Assembly: GCF_050948215.1 (NCBI RefSeq)
Contig: NC_135151.1
Coordinates: forward strand, 12,130,220-12,194,219
Length of the DNA stretch: 64,000 nt
Origin: Halictus rubicundus
Taxonomy: Eukaryota > Arthropoda > Insecta > Hymenoptera > Halictidae
Reading direction: 5' to 3'
The notes beneath the pieces were generated by a model that was given only the letters and a program-made list of their open reading frames with translations, searched no databases and was not told the origin of the DNA. Made by a program: the position numbers and the translations under genes. How positions within the stretch are numbered: position 1 is the first letter of the stretch; each line of letters opens with the position of its first letter. This document shows positions 23,762 through 36,219 of the stretch, piece by piece.

Positions 23762-26100
23762 TAGATCTACGAGAATGCGAAAACCTTTTCTACCGACTAC
23801 CTTACTAACTCCGCACTTGTCATTCTTTGAGAGAGCGGTTCTCTTCAGTCCATCTCTCTTGAAAACCGAGCGGTTCAAAGTTCACGGTATTTTACGCCCT
23901 ACTTCCTCCGACGCCCGTACCTTCAAACCGTAACGCAACCTCTCCGTGAAGAGAAACGCGACAAATTAGATCTGCGAGGTTTCTCGCATGTCACACCCGA
24001 TGTAGCGAATGACCGACTAAAGTTTCGAGGCGAACGTTCTTTTTCAAGAATTCCTTTTTCCACCGAACACGTCGAGCACCTTACGCGAGCCTCTTCCGCT
24101 TGCGGAAACGTCGATGCTAGATTTTCCAAGTAAATTGATTATGTAAGCGTTTGCGAAAGAGGTCTTCGTCCTCTTTGAACCGCCGCCACGATTACCTGGA
24201 ATGATCTAGAATTTTTCCTGGAAAATTCCTAATGATCCACAGTATATCCTTTGTAATTAGTTCACATCGCATAAAAGTTTCCATTTCTAGTGTTCTGTTG
24301 CCATCTAAAGATGGTAGACGTTTTCAATAATGGAAATAGAAGTTGAAACTTCATGCCTGTAATTAGTTGCAAAATTGTCTAGCGTGTCGTTTACATGTTT
24401 GTTCTTCGACAAATTGTACAGCTGCACTGTGTTAATTAAAAGCGAGCTTGTGTGTGCTCAAACGAAAACTTATTTAGCGACCATCTTAACACATTTATTA
24501 ATACTTCGTTATCTCGTTATACCATAAGATATACACATTGAAATTACGTATGGTCATGTGCATTTTATACTCAATCCTTGCATATCCGACAGAAATATTT
24601 TTACAATACGTGGAGCAAAGATCGAGTGAAATGAAACAAACACGAATCAGGTTCGTATAAAGTTGGTTCTAATTGAATCGTCGTTATTTATGTATTGAAA
24701 GGGAATTGAAACACTTTTTTGATACCACGAGCGAAAAATTTTTTAGAAAAGCTGTTAAACCGTTGGGAGGAGGTAATGGCTGCAAAATAAATCATTTATG
24801 AATACTGATTGAAACGGCACGAAGACTCTTGGTTACCCACCACTTCTTCTTTGATTATCACAAGTGGTTCTGATCGTTAGCGACATCTCTGGCTCGTGAT
24901 AACATTTGCCAATGTTACCTTCGCTATATCGTCACCTACTAAAATGGTTTACGATTAAAACATAGTCTTGAACTCGTGAAAAACTGTAATTTTCATCATT
25001 TTCAATCGTTTACAACTCATAAACCAATTCCGATGAATTGTTCAGTGTCTGTATAACTTACACGAATCTACAAGACACATTTTAAATGTTCGTCACTGGC
25101 CCAAACAAAACCGTTGTAACATGCTACTGCTACTATGTCCTTCGTAATTCCGACTAAACGCGATTCTCCTAAACTTTCATTGCACGTCATGTAGTATAGT
25201 AATCATTCTAGCTTGGCTGAAAAACTGCAGTCGTTTGGTCCATTTATACAGAAGCTATTCTGGCTTAAAGTGCCATCGATTACGACACTGTACATACGTA
25301 TTTTCGCGCCATCCTTACCTGCCCGAAACATTTTCTCGAGACGCAGAGGAAACGGAAACGAAAACGAAACGGGCTTGAACTGGGCTCGTTCAAAGTCGTT
25401 TCCATTGAATCGTCGTTGTCTCGGTCCGTCGGTACTCCGGGCTTCTCTTTGGCTGGTTTTTACGATCAGGATCGTCGTAACGATGATCGCGATGTTCATC
25501 CTGGTCGGCAGTCGCGTCGCGCCGAGTCAAGAGGGATCCCAGAACGTCGTCGTCGTCGTTTCACGGCAGTCGTATGCCCTCCTCGCTAGGAAATAAGAAA
25601 TTTTCTTGAGAGATGCGAGCCTCTGCGAGGGAGGAGGCCTAGCCAAGCGAACATAGTTAATTTAGATTGTATCGCGTGAGAAGCAGGAAATGACGAAATA
25701 TCCTGAGTGCTGACTTATACACGCCGCATCGTGTATACCTGGGCTCGTTCCTCGGCCGCGTTACTCCTCGACTCTTCGCGACCTCAGCCCCTCCGACCAC
25801 CGACACGCAAGGATGATACTCTTTTTTCCTATCCTCGCCTACCCGTTGCACCTATTTTTATGTTGATCAAGGAGCCCCTTGAGCCAACTAGTGTTACCAT
25901 GAGAATTTCCATCCGGAGCCTTATAAAAATCATTTTTTTCATTCCTTTTTCCCGCAACTTCAAAACGCTCCCGAACAGAAATTTTGACGAGCTAATTGGC
26001 CAGCAGGCTCGCAAATATTCACGTCACTGATCTTTACCATTTGCATACCGTGCCCGACCATCATCACCACGAAACCGATTGTTGATCTCTCCGTCTGATC
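23762..26100. other. No gene confirmed; GC-richer patches near 24.0 and 25.4 kb
   Basis: A plus-strand frame at 25213-25596 ends in a stretch with a hydrophobic run (MIAMFILVG) that could pass for a signal peptide, but no splice donor or homologous domain was found. The minus frame at 24129-23923 is also unrecognised. Confidence 0.3.
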
Positions 26101-26109
26101 ACAGTACAG

Positions 26110-26292
26110 TCACCTGCACATAAAAATAAATACATTAAAGTATATGTACACAGGTGCATTGAAAATAGAAATTCTTTCTCCAATGATTTGAATAGATTGC
26201 AAACATTGCCACCTTTAAATTCGACGAATTTTCCAGATAGTTTCGATTTCACCTATCGAATTTTGACATAAACGCATAAAATCCGCAGTCTA
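26110..26292 (+). mobile_element. hAT-like MITE family A, copy with eroded left end
   Basis: Right end TTGACATAAACGCATAAAAT then CCGCAGTCTA (to 26292). Interior TTCTTTCTCCAATGATTTGA fits other copies. The left boundary is approximate. Confidence 0.5.
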
Positions 26293-26674
26293 GCCGGCAG
26301 TTACAGGCCCCGAAGGATGCCCACTAATATTTCTTTCCCGCACCATAAACGGATATGACGCAGGAATAATTTGTCACACACGATTGGAGTCGGAAAGCAT
26401 AATGGAGACTCGGGTTCCGAGTAGGCCACGATCAGTGCATGTACACGGGCGCAAGTTGCGTGAACGTTTTGCGGCGCTGCTCGGAAACGAAACACGCTAC
26501 GGTAAAATTTCCATTTTAAAGCACACATTCTATGCCTTTCGACTGTTAAATCCCACGAGTTCAGCTGTTCTTTTTTCGTTCCGTGTTTCGAGACCCTTAT
26601 CGCGGCTAAACGCGGCAAACATTGCATCGTCGCTTCGTCCTCTTATAATGAATAGTCTATAACGTAAAATGCGA

Positions 26675-26831
26675 TGACTGTACGGCGGATTTAATGCATC
26701 AAGTCATTTATGTCTCGCTTTAGCGGTGTTACGAAACTGTAAGAAATGTATCGATACTCTTAAATCCTTAAATCTTTTTATTGTTTGATAATACACCCAT
26801 TTTTGCCACGAATGCATAGAATCCGCCAATT
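26675..26831 (+). mobile_element. hAT-like MITE family A, diverged copy
   Basis: Left TACGGCGGATTTAATGCATC, interior ATGTATCGATACTCTTAAAT shared with 11938 and 39722 copies, right end GCCACGAATGCATAGAATCC. Confidence 0.55.
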
Positions 26832-26887
26832 ATTACATTATGTTTGGTTTATAAAATTTTATAAAAGTACATATAGATTTTTGTTGA

Positions 26888-27059
26888 ACACGTTCACGCC
26901 GGCGCGGCGCTGCTATTTGTGTTACTTGCCGCGGGGCGGCACTCGTATTCATGCTTACTTCTTTCAATTAATATACGTTAAATTTTCAACTATATCTCAA
27001 TTTTTTCTAGTTACTAAAGAAACTACATTTTTGGTGGTACGCGCCCGGCGTGAACGTGT
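26888..27059. mobile_element. 172-bp element with GC-rich inverted ends
   Basis: Seen: left ACACGTTCACGCCGGCGCG (26888-26906) and right GCGCCCGGCGTGAACGTGT (27041-27059) are inverted copies differing near the inner end. The inside is AT-richer. No coding capacity; no clear target duplication. Confidence 0.6.
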
Positions 27060-28227
27060 CAATCCCTGTTGCTTGCAATTCGTTGGACAATTGATCAAAG
27101 ATTGCAATGATGGCAAATGTGTTCGTTTTTGCAACAAGCAGACTGCATTGAATAGATCCAATTGCTAGATTTATATTATAGTAAGTAGACTACAATGAAT
27201 AGGTCTTATTATTAGATATATATTATTGCGAAGTGAATATTTCTAAAATGAATGTAACGAAAAAGGTTTTAATTTGACGAAAGTTTTATACAGTCGAACA
27301 AGTCAAACTAACATGAAGGAAAAGAGAGTTAAACAATTATGAACGATTGCAAACCATACATTTGGCGTATGTCGTGATAAGAAGTGATAATGTGTAAGTA
27401 TGGTGAGATATGGTGCGACACTTCAACCGTAGCACTTAGACATTCAATAAGATGTCGTACGACAGATAACAGAAGTTTGTGTAATTGAAGTTTTATTCAT
27501 TCAGAAACGCCGACGCGCTATCGTATATTATCTATAAGAAACGTCTATATTAAATTGACGTTGTATATCTACTTCATAAGATATATCGATTGCGATCAAC
27601 CCACTGAAATTCTACGCACTTGATGTTCACGTACAATTTCAAAGATCGCCAGTTAACATTGTTATATAACATTTATTTATCTGCGACGATAGAATTCCCC
27701 TCCCGTTGCACAAAAATATGCGCGATAACGTATCTGCGAAAAGCATTTAATGTAATATCGCACTCGGAGGGTCATAGATGCACGATTACATATTTATAAA
27801 TTAACTGATATAACATGGAGATGTAGATAGAGTGGTAAACGCAACGCATAAAACTGGGTTTTCCTCGTTCCACTCCCATGGAGCTTGGTCACCTGAAAAG
27901 TTTACTATGCTCAATTAACCCTTTGAGAACTGTACGCTCCTTGGGCATTGCCACTTCCGATACTTCGCAATACCTGTCTTCGAGTAATTTTGCAATTTTA
28001 TCAGAAATCCTAATTACCTTACTGTATCCCGGAACTATCTATCATTTGGAACGCTATCGTTTGCATTTTGGTTACATCTGAGCGATGAATCACTCTTAGA
28101 AAAAAATTAATGCGCACCATAACATCTTATGCAGATACATACATTTCCAAACGTAATTAAATATTTTCCATATCCTTGAGATCGCAGACTACTATTTAAA
28201 AGGCTCGAACAAAAAATGTCACTTAAT
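27060..28227. other. No gene recognised
   Basis: AT-rich DNA. TTAACCCTTTGAGAACTGTA at 27916 resembles a left end of a TTAA-type element, without a matching right end found. Confidence 0.4.
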
Positions 28228-28345
28228 TAGACAGCGGATTCTTATGCAGAATAAAAATCGTCTGCCATAATTTGCAAGATACAGAAGATCGATGTCTACA
28301 TAGACATCGATTTATTTTCTCGATTATTTTAATCAGCTGGAACTA
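28228..28345 (+). mobile_element. hAT-like MITE family A, left part
   Basis: TAGACAGCGGATTCTTATGC then AGAATAAAAATCG, with an internal palindrome ATCGATGTCTACATAGACAT. The right end was not found. Confidence 0.5.
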
Positions 28346-29208
28346 ATACAACAGAATTGCTAAATTCTTTCTGAAGAATTGCTGAATTGCTGAATTGATA
28401 AATTCATAAAATCCATAAGACATAAATTCACAAAGTTCATAAAAAAGATTTTACACATTTATCACAAAAATGAGTACGTACAATTGATAGTTGCATATGA
28501 AAAAGATTTACGCACATCGGTTAATTAGTTTCAGCTTAGCAAGATAATTAAAAGAAAAAGCTTTCTATCTGTGTCTTACAATCGAAGCAAACATTTTTCA
28601 TCCACAGTCTAATAATAATATTTTTGAAAATCGGAAATTTTTTTAAATACCGAACAACCTAACGTAAACGGGGGAAGGTATTGAAAATGTTGTTCAATTA
28701 AGAGTTACGTAAGTACGATCTTGATTAAACAATATGGTTCTTGAGTAATTCCAAGAACCCTCGTGCAACGTGGCCCCGTAGGTGTTACGATCAAACAGTG
28801 AATCAATTCAAAGGGCATGGTACATCCGTCTGAATAATTCCTGCAATTCCTTATCTCCGTGGATTGACTTAGAGCCGACAGTAGGCGCATGTAGGACTCG
28901 ATTTTCACACGGGCCACACGTACACACGAGAACGTGTGTTTTGAAATCGCGGGATTTAATTTCCCTTAATTTTTATCTTGCAGCTGTCGCGCACGAATCT
29001 TCGAGCCGTAGAAATTCCAATCTGACCGGGTATTAAATATTCGACCAACGCTGACGCAACCGATTGTTATTGACCGCTTCGAAACTCTAATCTGACATAA
29101 TGACGCGGGGGATTCAAAGTATTAACGCTCTGCAATGAAAATATCCGTGACCGAGACATCCGTGATCACTGTGTTGATTTCAATATTACTCGTAGCTAAC
29201 GTGTACGC

Positions 29209-29572
29209 CAGAGCTGCTCGACATGCCCATTAGCGGGCAAGGGCGCCCGCAGATGCCCGTGGCCACAGCCAGTGTCGCCAGATGAAAAGACAGCGCAGGG
29301 GCGTGGCTTCGTGCCCGCCGTTCTGTGCCCAGGCAGAGTCGCCAGATCAAGACTTGTTCCCCCACTCTAACTTCCCCTTCTACCGCGCTATTCCCCACGC
29401 TTCCGCCACGGCCCGGTCACGTGACGCGTTTCGTCCCTATCGTGCATACTCCGGCACTGGCAGAGAGAGGGTAGCTCTTTCCCCTCAATTCGTGCTCCCT
29501 CCCCTCATCTGGCGACACTGTGATAAGGGCAAGAAAATCGCTGCCCGTACGGGCAGACGCTGAACAGCTCTG
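29209..29572. mobile_element. 364-bp hAT-like MITE with 8-bp target duplication
   Basis: Seen: left end CAGAGCTGCTC and right end GAACAGCTCTG form an 11-bp inverted repeat with one mismatch. Flanks GTGTACGC (29201-29208) and GTGCACGC (29573-29580) are an 8-bp duplication with one mismatch, typical of hAT insertions. Inside, CAGTGTCGCCAGATGA (29270-29285) is exactly inverted at 29505-29520, and the termini are dense in GCCC/GGGC palindromes. GC-rich, in an AT-rich setting. No transposase. Confidence 0.85.
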
Positions 29573-30764
29573 GTGCACGCAGTCCCGGATTAAGACCTTC
29601 GGAGGCACTTAAAAAATTTGGAGACCCCCTTATACAGGATCACTTCAACGCAATTTAGGGTGGACCTTGTACGATTTCTTAGGCATTCTTTATAATTTGA
29701 TTAAAATGTGTTTTTAACAAAAGTTAGAGTTTTGCTCGCTCGCTACTGATTTTCATCTTTCCACTCGTTCATGCGCAGCGATTTGTTCGTAAATACTCAG
29801 AAATATTATAAGATGTAAAATTCCGAAAATTTCTACATTCCCCCCCTTCTCGTGGTGCCCTAAGTGCTTACTTATTGGTTAATCCACCGCGCGGCTTGCG
29901 CGTGTCGCGAATATTATTAGAATTCGCTTTATCGTGGAGCTACAAAGACGCTGATATGCCGATAAAGTATATCAATACATCAGTGTATTGGCCTGGTAAA
30001 TATTCAAACCGTGAGTACACGTACGATACACATATGCACGTGTGTCGTAACATTCTTCTGAGAAATGAGAAACAATTCAAATACAATACTTGAGCGGCAA
30101 TGGAGTTAAATCATTTATAATTTATGTGAACGATATTGCGTCTTTAGATTTGCTTAAAATATCTTCGCTACTGTCAATTTTTCAAATGAAGGACTCGATC
30201 CGTGTAACGGAAATAAATTACATAAATCCTTTTTAGGAAAAATGTTATCCTACAATTAATTCGATTGCTCAATCTTTTCCGCAATGGGGAGAAAGATATT
30301 GATATTGTTTTTCAGCATAAATCTGCGCGTTCAAATCGTACTGCCGCGTATTATTAAGTTGGCTGTAATTTTTGTAATTTCGCGATTAAATCGCGTTCGC
30401 AAAACTATTTTAATAACGCGCGTACGGAGAACTCGGCTACCGTACGAGCGAAATAATAGAGGAAAGAACAGAGCAAAGAAGAAAGAACAGGAGGAAGCAA
30501 AGGAGCGGGTCTCAAATCCTTCACCTGTGACCCAAGGAACTCGCGATGTGTAACCGTCAGCAATGAATAAATTGAAAAGTCGCGGAAATATGCGGTAGAC
30601 ACTATACACGCCGTTGAATTTTTTACTCTTAACCGACTAATTACTCTGTATCGCTACGCAACATTTTCGTCTTTCCTTAATTTTTTAACACTACAAGTGC
30701 ATCGCACGTAATTCAATGTACTCCGATTCTGCTCCAAATGTTTTGTGTTATTATTATCTATAAC
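29573..30764. other. No gene recognised
   Basis: Begins with CAGTCCCGGATTAAGACCTT (29580-29599), which looks like a transposon end but has no partner found. A GC-poor remainder carries short frames only. Confidence 0.35.
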
Positions 30765-30948
30765 TAGACGGCGGATTTTATGCGTTTATGGCAAAAACGA
30801 AACAATACAAAATACATCAGGTGAATTTAATATTACTAGAACATTATATCTATCGGAACTATTAAGAGAAGAAATCATGTTTTATGTAACTCCCCTTTCC
30901 TGTAATTGCTGCAGTCCATTTTTATTTTGCATAAAGATCCACAGTCTA
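30765..30948 (-). mobile_element. hAT-like MITE family A, best copy: perfect 8-bp target duplication
   Basis: Seen: element from TAGACGGCGGATTTTATGCG to AAAGATCCACAGTCTA. TCTATAAC sits directly before (30757-30764) and directly after (30949-30956), a perfect 8-bp duplication. 184 bp, no coding capacity. This copy fixes both boundaries of the family. Confidence 0.88.
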
Positions 30949-31591
30949 TCTATAACAACCGACGATTAAAGTTTGATTGTATTGATTTGTAATTTCTGTT
31001 GGCTGACAATCTTAATTTATAGGGAATACAACAGATTCGTAAAGGGCAGAATTTTTCTCTCACAGATATGAATGTACGCATGCGCGCGCAAAGGTAAGGT
31101 ATCACAGATTATCTTTGGATTTCTAAACTGATTTCTGCTTTGGATCTTCCTTTGTGCGTGCGTTTAAAACCCTATTATATTCCGTATGCATAATCAATTT
31201 AGAATCTCGAAAAGCAGTTATAAGTGCCAGGAGCATCGATAATATTCCAGAAGCTCATTAGCGGGGACGTCTATCCCCTTCTTACGAGTAATTATCTGTT
31301 ACAGGCAAGAGCCGCGTGCGTGCGTGTATGTGGATATGTGCGTACCGCGTATAACAGCAGATCAGCGCAACGATTAAGCTCAAAAATAGTTCATGGGAAC
31401 CCAGGTAAACTAATCTCCATCGCATTAGTGTTGTTTCATACATATAAAATGCTTTCCAAGAAGGAAGCCCCTGCACGCATCTTTACCGATCGCGGGGTCA
31501 TCACTTTCGAAAGTAGCAACAGGTGCGTTACCACTCGGTACCAATTGAATCGCGTTATTCTAATTCCTATCTGACCCATAAATCAGGAGGA

Positions 31592-31612
31592 TACACACAC
31601 ACACACACACAC
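31592..31612. repeat. AC dinucleotide microsatellite
   Basis: Uninterrupted AC run. Confidence 0.9.
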
Positions 31613-31714
31613 ATGTACCGGTGGTAATGAGAATAATTTCATTATGGATAGAGTTGCTTGAAACAGTTATTTAAATACTTCCATTCCAATCAAGTATTTG
31701 ATGATCGTTTAATT

Positions 31715-31915
31715 AGCGGATTTCCATTCGACATAAAAGTTTTCCGCATCGATTAAGTGGAACAGAAGCTAAAAATTTGATTTCTCTTTTTTCCTTTTCT
31801 TTTTGTTACACTATTTCCGCCGGTAACAGTATTTGTACTGTTATCATCAAACTCTTTCGCTGTTTTGTATTTCATCTTTGGATTTATGTCGTAAATGCAT
31901 AAAATCCGCAGTCTA
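31715..31915 (+). mobile_element. hAT-like MITE family A, copy with clear right end only
   Basis: Right end GTAAATGCATAAAATCCGCA then GTCTA is intact. A possible left end is TTAGCGGATTT at 31713, weakly supported. Confidence 0.5.
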
Positions 31916-31919
31916 TTCT

Positions 31920-33840
31920 AACTTATAATACTTTGAGATTGATGTGGAATTTTACTGATTTCTGAACAAATAGATATAGCTATTAATCTTGCCTCACGCG
32001 GGCAATAATTATCGGGTAATCGTTAATCTACCGTTGAGTAATTACGAGAGCAGTAAAGCATTAGATAACATTCTGCAAACTGCGATTTGCAAAGTGTTGA
32101 CATAGTGCGTTTACGACATTGTGTATTACACAAAATCCGGCAACGAGATAACGCTGCAAAATCGAAGATAATTTATCCGGTGTGTTTGACGAAGATGCTG
32201 CTGAAAAGAACAGATTAGAATGATTTACGGAGTTCGGAGCACACTACTTGAACGTAGAAAATGGTTCCCGTTCAAAGTCGATGATAACGATCTCTTATGA
32301 GATCTGAAACTCTTGTACCTTGATCAGCAATACGTAAAATTCAACAAGTTTGCCTTAAACGAATAATAAAGAATTCGAGTGTCAACGGTCTAAGAAATGA
32401 AAGACCGTCTGAACTCATAAAATGTTTCATTACGAAAAAATTCCAATTCTTGTCCTGCTGTAATCTGCTAATTCCAAAACGTTGGTGTCCACAGATCACA
32501 AATATCCACAGAACTACGAATGTACCGCGTCTCTTCATCGATACAATCAGTAGACTATACTGCGCAAAGAATTTAAGAGTACAATAAGCAAGGTCACGTG
32601 TACAGAGTCGGAATCGTGCTCGCGTTTTGATCTCTCGCGAAATTTATGATTGTTTGCCGGTAAGGTCCACCTTGTTCTAATCGAAAGAAGGTGGTTCGCC
32701 ATTGAGGATGACCTACGTGTCCCACATACTACTGTGCACTGAATGTAGGCATGTAAGGACCGGTACATGTCGTCAATATTTTTTATTAGTTCATTTGATT
32801 CGCCACCCTGCTCTCCAAAAACTACAAAACATAACTATGCTCTGATTTTCGAAAGAACACGCCTATTCGCAATGATTTTGACTTAATTTTTCATTTATTA
32901 TATTTTTTCAAAACTTGCCTAATTATCTGAATTTTTGTCAGAGTTTTGGTATTAGCACAAACTGTCTAACTTTCAAAAACTCTTTCACCTTTTAGGATCT
33001 AATGGTTGATACAGATGTTATTAATGAACGCTCTTTTGAACTGTTGTACCTTCGATTTATGTAAGAAAAAGATTTTCCAACCTGTTACACGAGAATCCCC
33101 CCTCGCCTACGAATTATTCGAGTACACATTGAAAAAAGAAAAAAAAAACGAGATTCGCCCGGTATGTACAGTTACACACAGCTTTGCCATCGGGCTTTGT
33201 GTTTCGACGTCGTTCTACCACCCGCACCCGCGCCTGTACCCGCTCCCGTACCCGCACCCGCACCCGACAACAGGCTAGGCCGGGGCCAGAGTCTTAGGCC
33301 AAGCTAGGCCAGGCCAGGCGAGGAGTCTTGTAAGAAGGGGTTAAGAAACTCTCGAACTAAAGTGCCTACACCGGAAGCAGGGGCCTTGCTTTCTGGGCTA
33401 ATAACCCTACACACACTGACACGCGGCCTCTACGTTCCCGTGTACACACTTCGACGAGAAAGAGAGAACGGCGGCGGAGCAGACGGAGACAGGGGGAGAG
33501 AAGAGGTGCAACGCTCGACAGAGGGAAACTTGCGTTTACGTGTACACGGAGACGCACACGTTCAACGGGGGACCCTTTATCAGCATGCAAAGCTAGAGAT
33601 TTTATGTGCGATCGACTGGTGGCGGAGCCCGGGGATTCGTACGCAAATTGCAATCCGGCTTCTTCCGTAAGAGCCCGCCAAGTTTCTAATGACCGCGAAG
33701 AATAAAAAAACAAGTTCATTAGGAAAGGTTTCGTAAAATTGACGACCTCCGTGCGAGAACCGTGCGAGTCCCGATTTTGGATATTGACACTGGAACTACT
33801 GGACGAAGAAAGGTTGACTTGTTTCCGGTTTAGTCTTCTA
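31920..33840. other. No gene; hexamer-like GC repeat near 33.2 kb
   Basis: AT-rich until about 33200. Then CCCGCA/CCCGTA/CCCGCG units (33219-33270) and GGCTAGGCC/CCAGGC units (33274-33322) form low-complexity GC DNA. The frames at 33362-33670 (plus) and 33719-33366 (minus) overlap each other and show no domain. Confidence 0.4.
33219..33322. repeat. CCCGCA-type hexamer repeat and AGGCC-rich repeat
   Basis: Degenerate 6-bp units on the left, variable AGGCCAGGC phrases on the right. Confidence 0.75.
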
Positions 33841-33847
33841 CGATCAT

Positions 33848-34004
33848 TAGCCTGCGGATTTTATGCAGTTATGGCGAAAACGAAATTTAAGAATGTCCAT
33901 ATGTTGCCTTCGACTTATTAGGATTGCTAAAGATGAAAGGTCTGTATGGTTTCTTGCAATTGATGCCAGCCATTTTTATTTTGCATATAGTCGATTGCAG
34001 TCTA
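33848..34004 (-). mobile_element. hAT-like MITE family A, reverse copy
   Basis: TAGCCTGCGGATTTTATGCA with GTTATGGCGAAAACGAAAT at one end and CATTTTTATTTTGCATATAG ... GCAGTCTA at the other. Confidence 0.7.
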
Positions 34005-35370
34005 TTGCTTATTGAAATGATTAGGCTGCCTCGAAGATTTGATTTGTTTTCGATTAATGCATTTAACGCAAATTCAGATTAGCTTTTTAAAAACAAATAA
34101 ACAATTTTGGTACATCGCTATTATTATCGTTGTTAGTACACGAACCAAGATGTAAGACATATTTTGGTACAAGAGCAAATTACTGTGGAAAATTTTACAA
34201 TCTCATCTTAATGCAATAAAAAAGAAACGTTTGTCATTGATGTTACATCGAACAAGTTAGTCTGTAAATACTGACGAAAGGAATGACATTATTTATATTT
34301 AATCGTGGCCGTGCAGGCTGTGACTTGAAGAACAAAAATAATCAGTTAAGAGGTACAATAAATGGCAAATGACATCCAATTTGAATCTAATGAAAGGTAT
34401 TGGCAAATAGTTCTTGCAGGTACCTGAAGATGCACGTTTCCATAAGAGATGCGCGATTAGAAATGCTTCCACGTACTTTTTGGTATTGTAATGTATAAGA
34501 TCGGTGTCCAAGGTTGTGCAAAATACTGACCTCGTTTCTTATAGATTCTTCTTTCAAGCGAATTATCAATTTGTGCGGCGACGTAAGAGGAAAGTAGAGT
34601 TCTCATTTTTCATTTGCAAAACTGTCAACTATAAATTTTGCTTACGCTCATTTACTACCACATCTTGATCGACCCTCTCAATGTCGTCTTAATGTTACCG
34701 TGAATACAGTTTCCACTCAACATATTTTTCCACTCGTACAAAAATCACACACGACAATTTCATCGATAGACATCGAAACAAACTTCATTTAAAAGTAAAA
34801 ATAAAATAAACGAAGCCTGAAGATATGACCTTAAAGATAAGCTTGGTACCTCAATGCGGTATCTAACAACCCTTATAATAGCATTCTTGGACGAAAAAGC
34901 TTCATAACATTTTCATTCGAGAATCGGACATTCCTCGTGCAACAGCCTAATATATTTTAATGCGGGTGCAATTAAACTCGTGCACAGCACGTCGATACGT
35001 CGTATATCAACCTCGCAAGAAAATCATTTCAAATCATTCTGGTTGCCACTATATAATTACCTCCGGTTATCTCCATCTGCCCGTATTTCCATAAAGCGCA
35101 AACTCTTGCGGGAATTCTTGTTACAGGTGAAAAATTAATGTGTTTTTCTCACGACGCCACCGAACAGGCTGGATATACGGTTAAGTCTTCAATTAAATGC
35201 AGAATTAACCCGAATACGATGTGTTTCTATAAACAACACAATCTCAGAACCCGACGATGTATACGTACATATGTACGAGTACAGTATGCGTATGTATAAG
35301 TACGCGCGTACTCGACCGCGAACTACTTAGTAAAACTAAATTAATTTGTAATTACGTTAACCCGGATGCG
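34005..35370. other. No gene recognised
   Basis: AT-rich DNA without a believable open frame or sharp repeat boundary. Confidence 0.4.
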
Positions 35371-35856
35371 CCGCGCGGCGATCCCGTCCCCTTATCTTCG
35401 CAGCAACGATGCGGGGGCCTGAAATTCCTCGTTGAAAATTCGAAACATATCCAGGAGTTATTGAAATTTATAGAATGTTGACACTCTCCGTCCGCGATCG
35501 GGGTTCAGGTTCGAACACGTCCGAACGGCTCCGAGCACCGAGCGGGCGACGACGTTTCATTCGCGTCCCCGCGAAGGGGGAGCGCAAAACCTTCTTCGTT
35601 ATCATGGAAAACGGTACAGTATCCTGTTTTCTGCTTCCTCTAGTCTCACGTAACGAATTAAGCACCTGTATAGTACGTGGGATTAGAAGGTTTCGGCTGA
35701 CATGCCCCTATCTCCCTCTTCTCCTCCTTGTCCCTCCTTTCTCGCCTCTTTCTCCCGCTTGATCGTTCTCCTCGATTCCTCTCCCTTTCCCGTTCTCGCA
35801 AACCTCTTTGTCCTTTACCCCCCTACCCGGCCAGCCAACCCCTCTGTTTGATCATG

Positions 35857-35860
<4 letters not shown>

Positions 35861-35914
<54 letters not shown>
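35861..35914. repeat. CT microsatellite, 54 bp
   Basis: Uninterrupted CT run. Confidence 0.95.
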
Positions 35915-35917
<3 letters not shown>

Positions 35918-36150
35918 GCTGCCTTTGTCTCTCTCTGTTTTCCAGTCGCTTGACACATTCGCGCGGAGAAAATGCAGCGAGCTCTCCTGTAGCACGTACA
36001 TATAGGAAGGGAACGGATGTCTGGTGTGTAAGGAACCGCTAAAATGGTGTTCGCTCTTATCCGAAGATCTAGAGCGGCGATGCGAAGAGAGGCACGCGGA
36101 GGGCTATACGTAAGGTAAAAGGGGGCTCATGACTGGTTGGTCCGACGGTC

Positions 36151-36219
36151 GGTTGGTTGGTTGGTTGGTTGGTTGGTTGGTTGGTTGGTTGGTTGGTTCG
36201 TTCGTTCGTTCGTTCGTTC
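36151..36219. repeat. GGTT tetramer run passing into TTCG
   Basis: Twelve GGTT units, then five to six TTCG units in the same 4-bp phase. A single G-to-C change spread through the right part of the array explains it. Confidence 0.95.

Noticed and set aside
25213..25596. Frame with a hydrophobic MIAMFILVG stretch, possible signal peptide exon
   Set aside because: No splice donor in the right place, no homology recognised, and the end is a GTC repeat.
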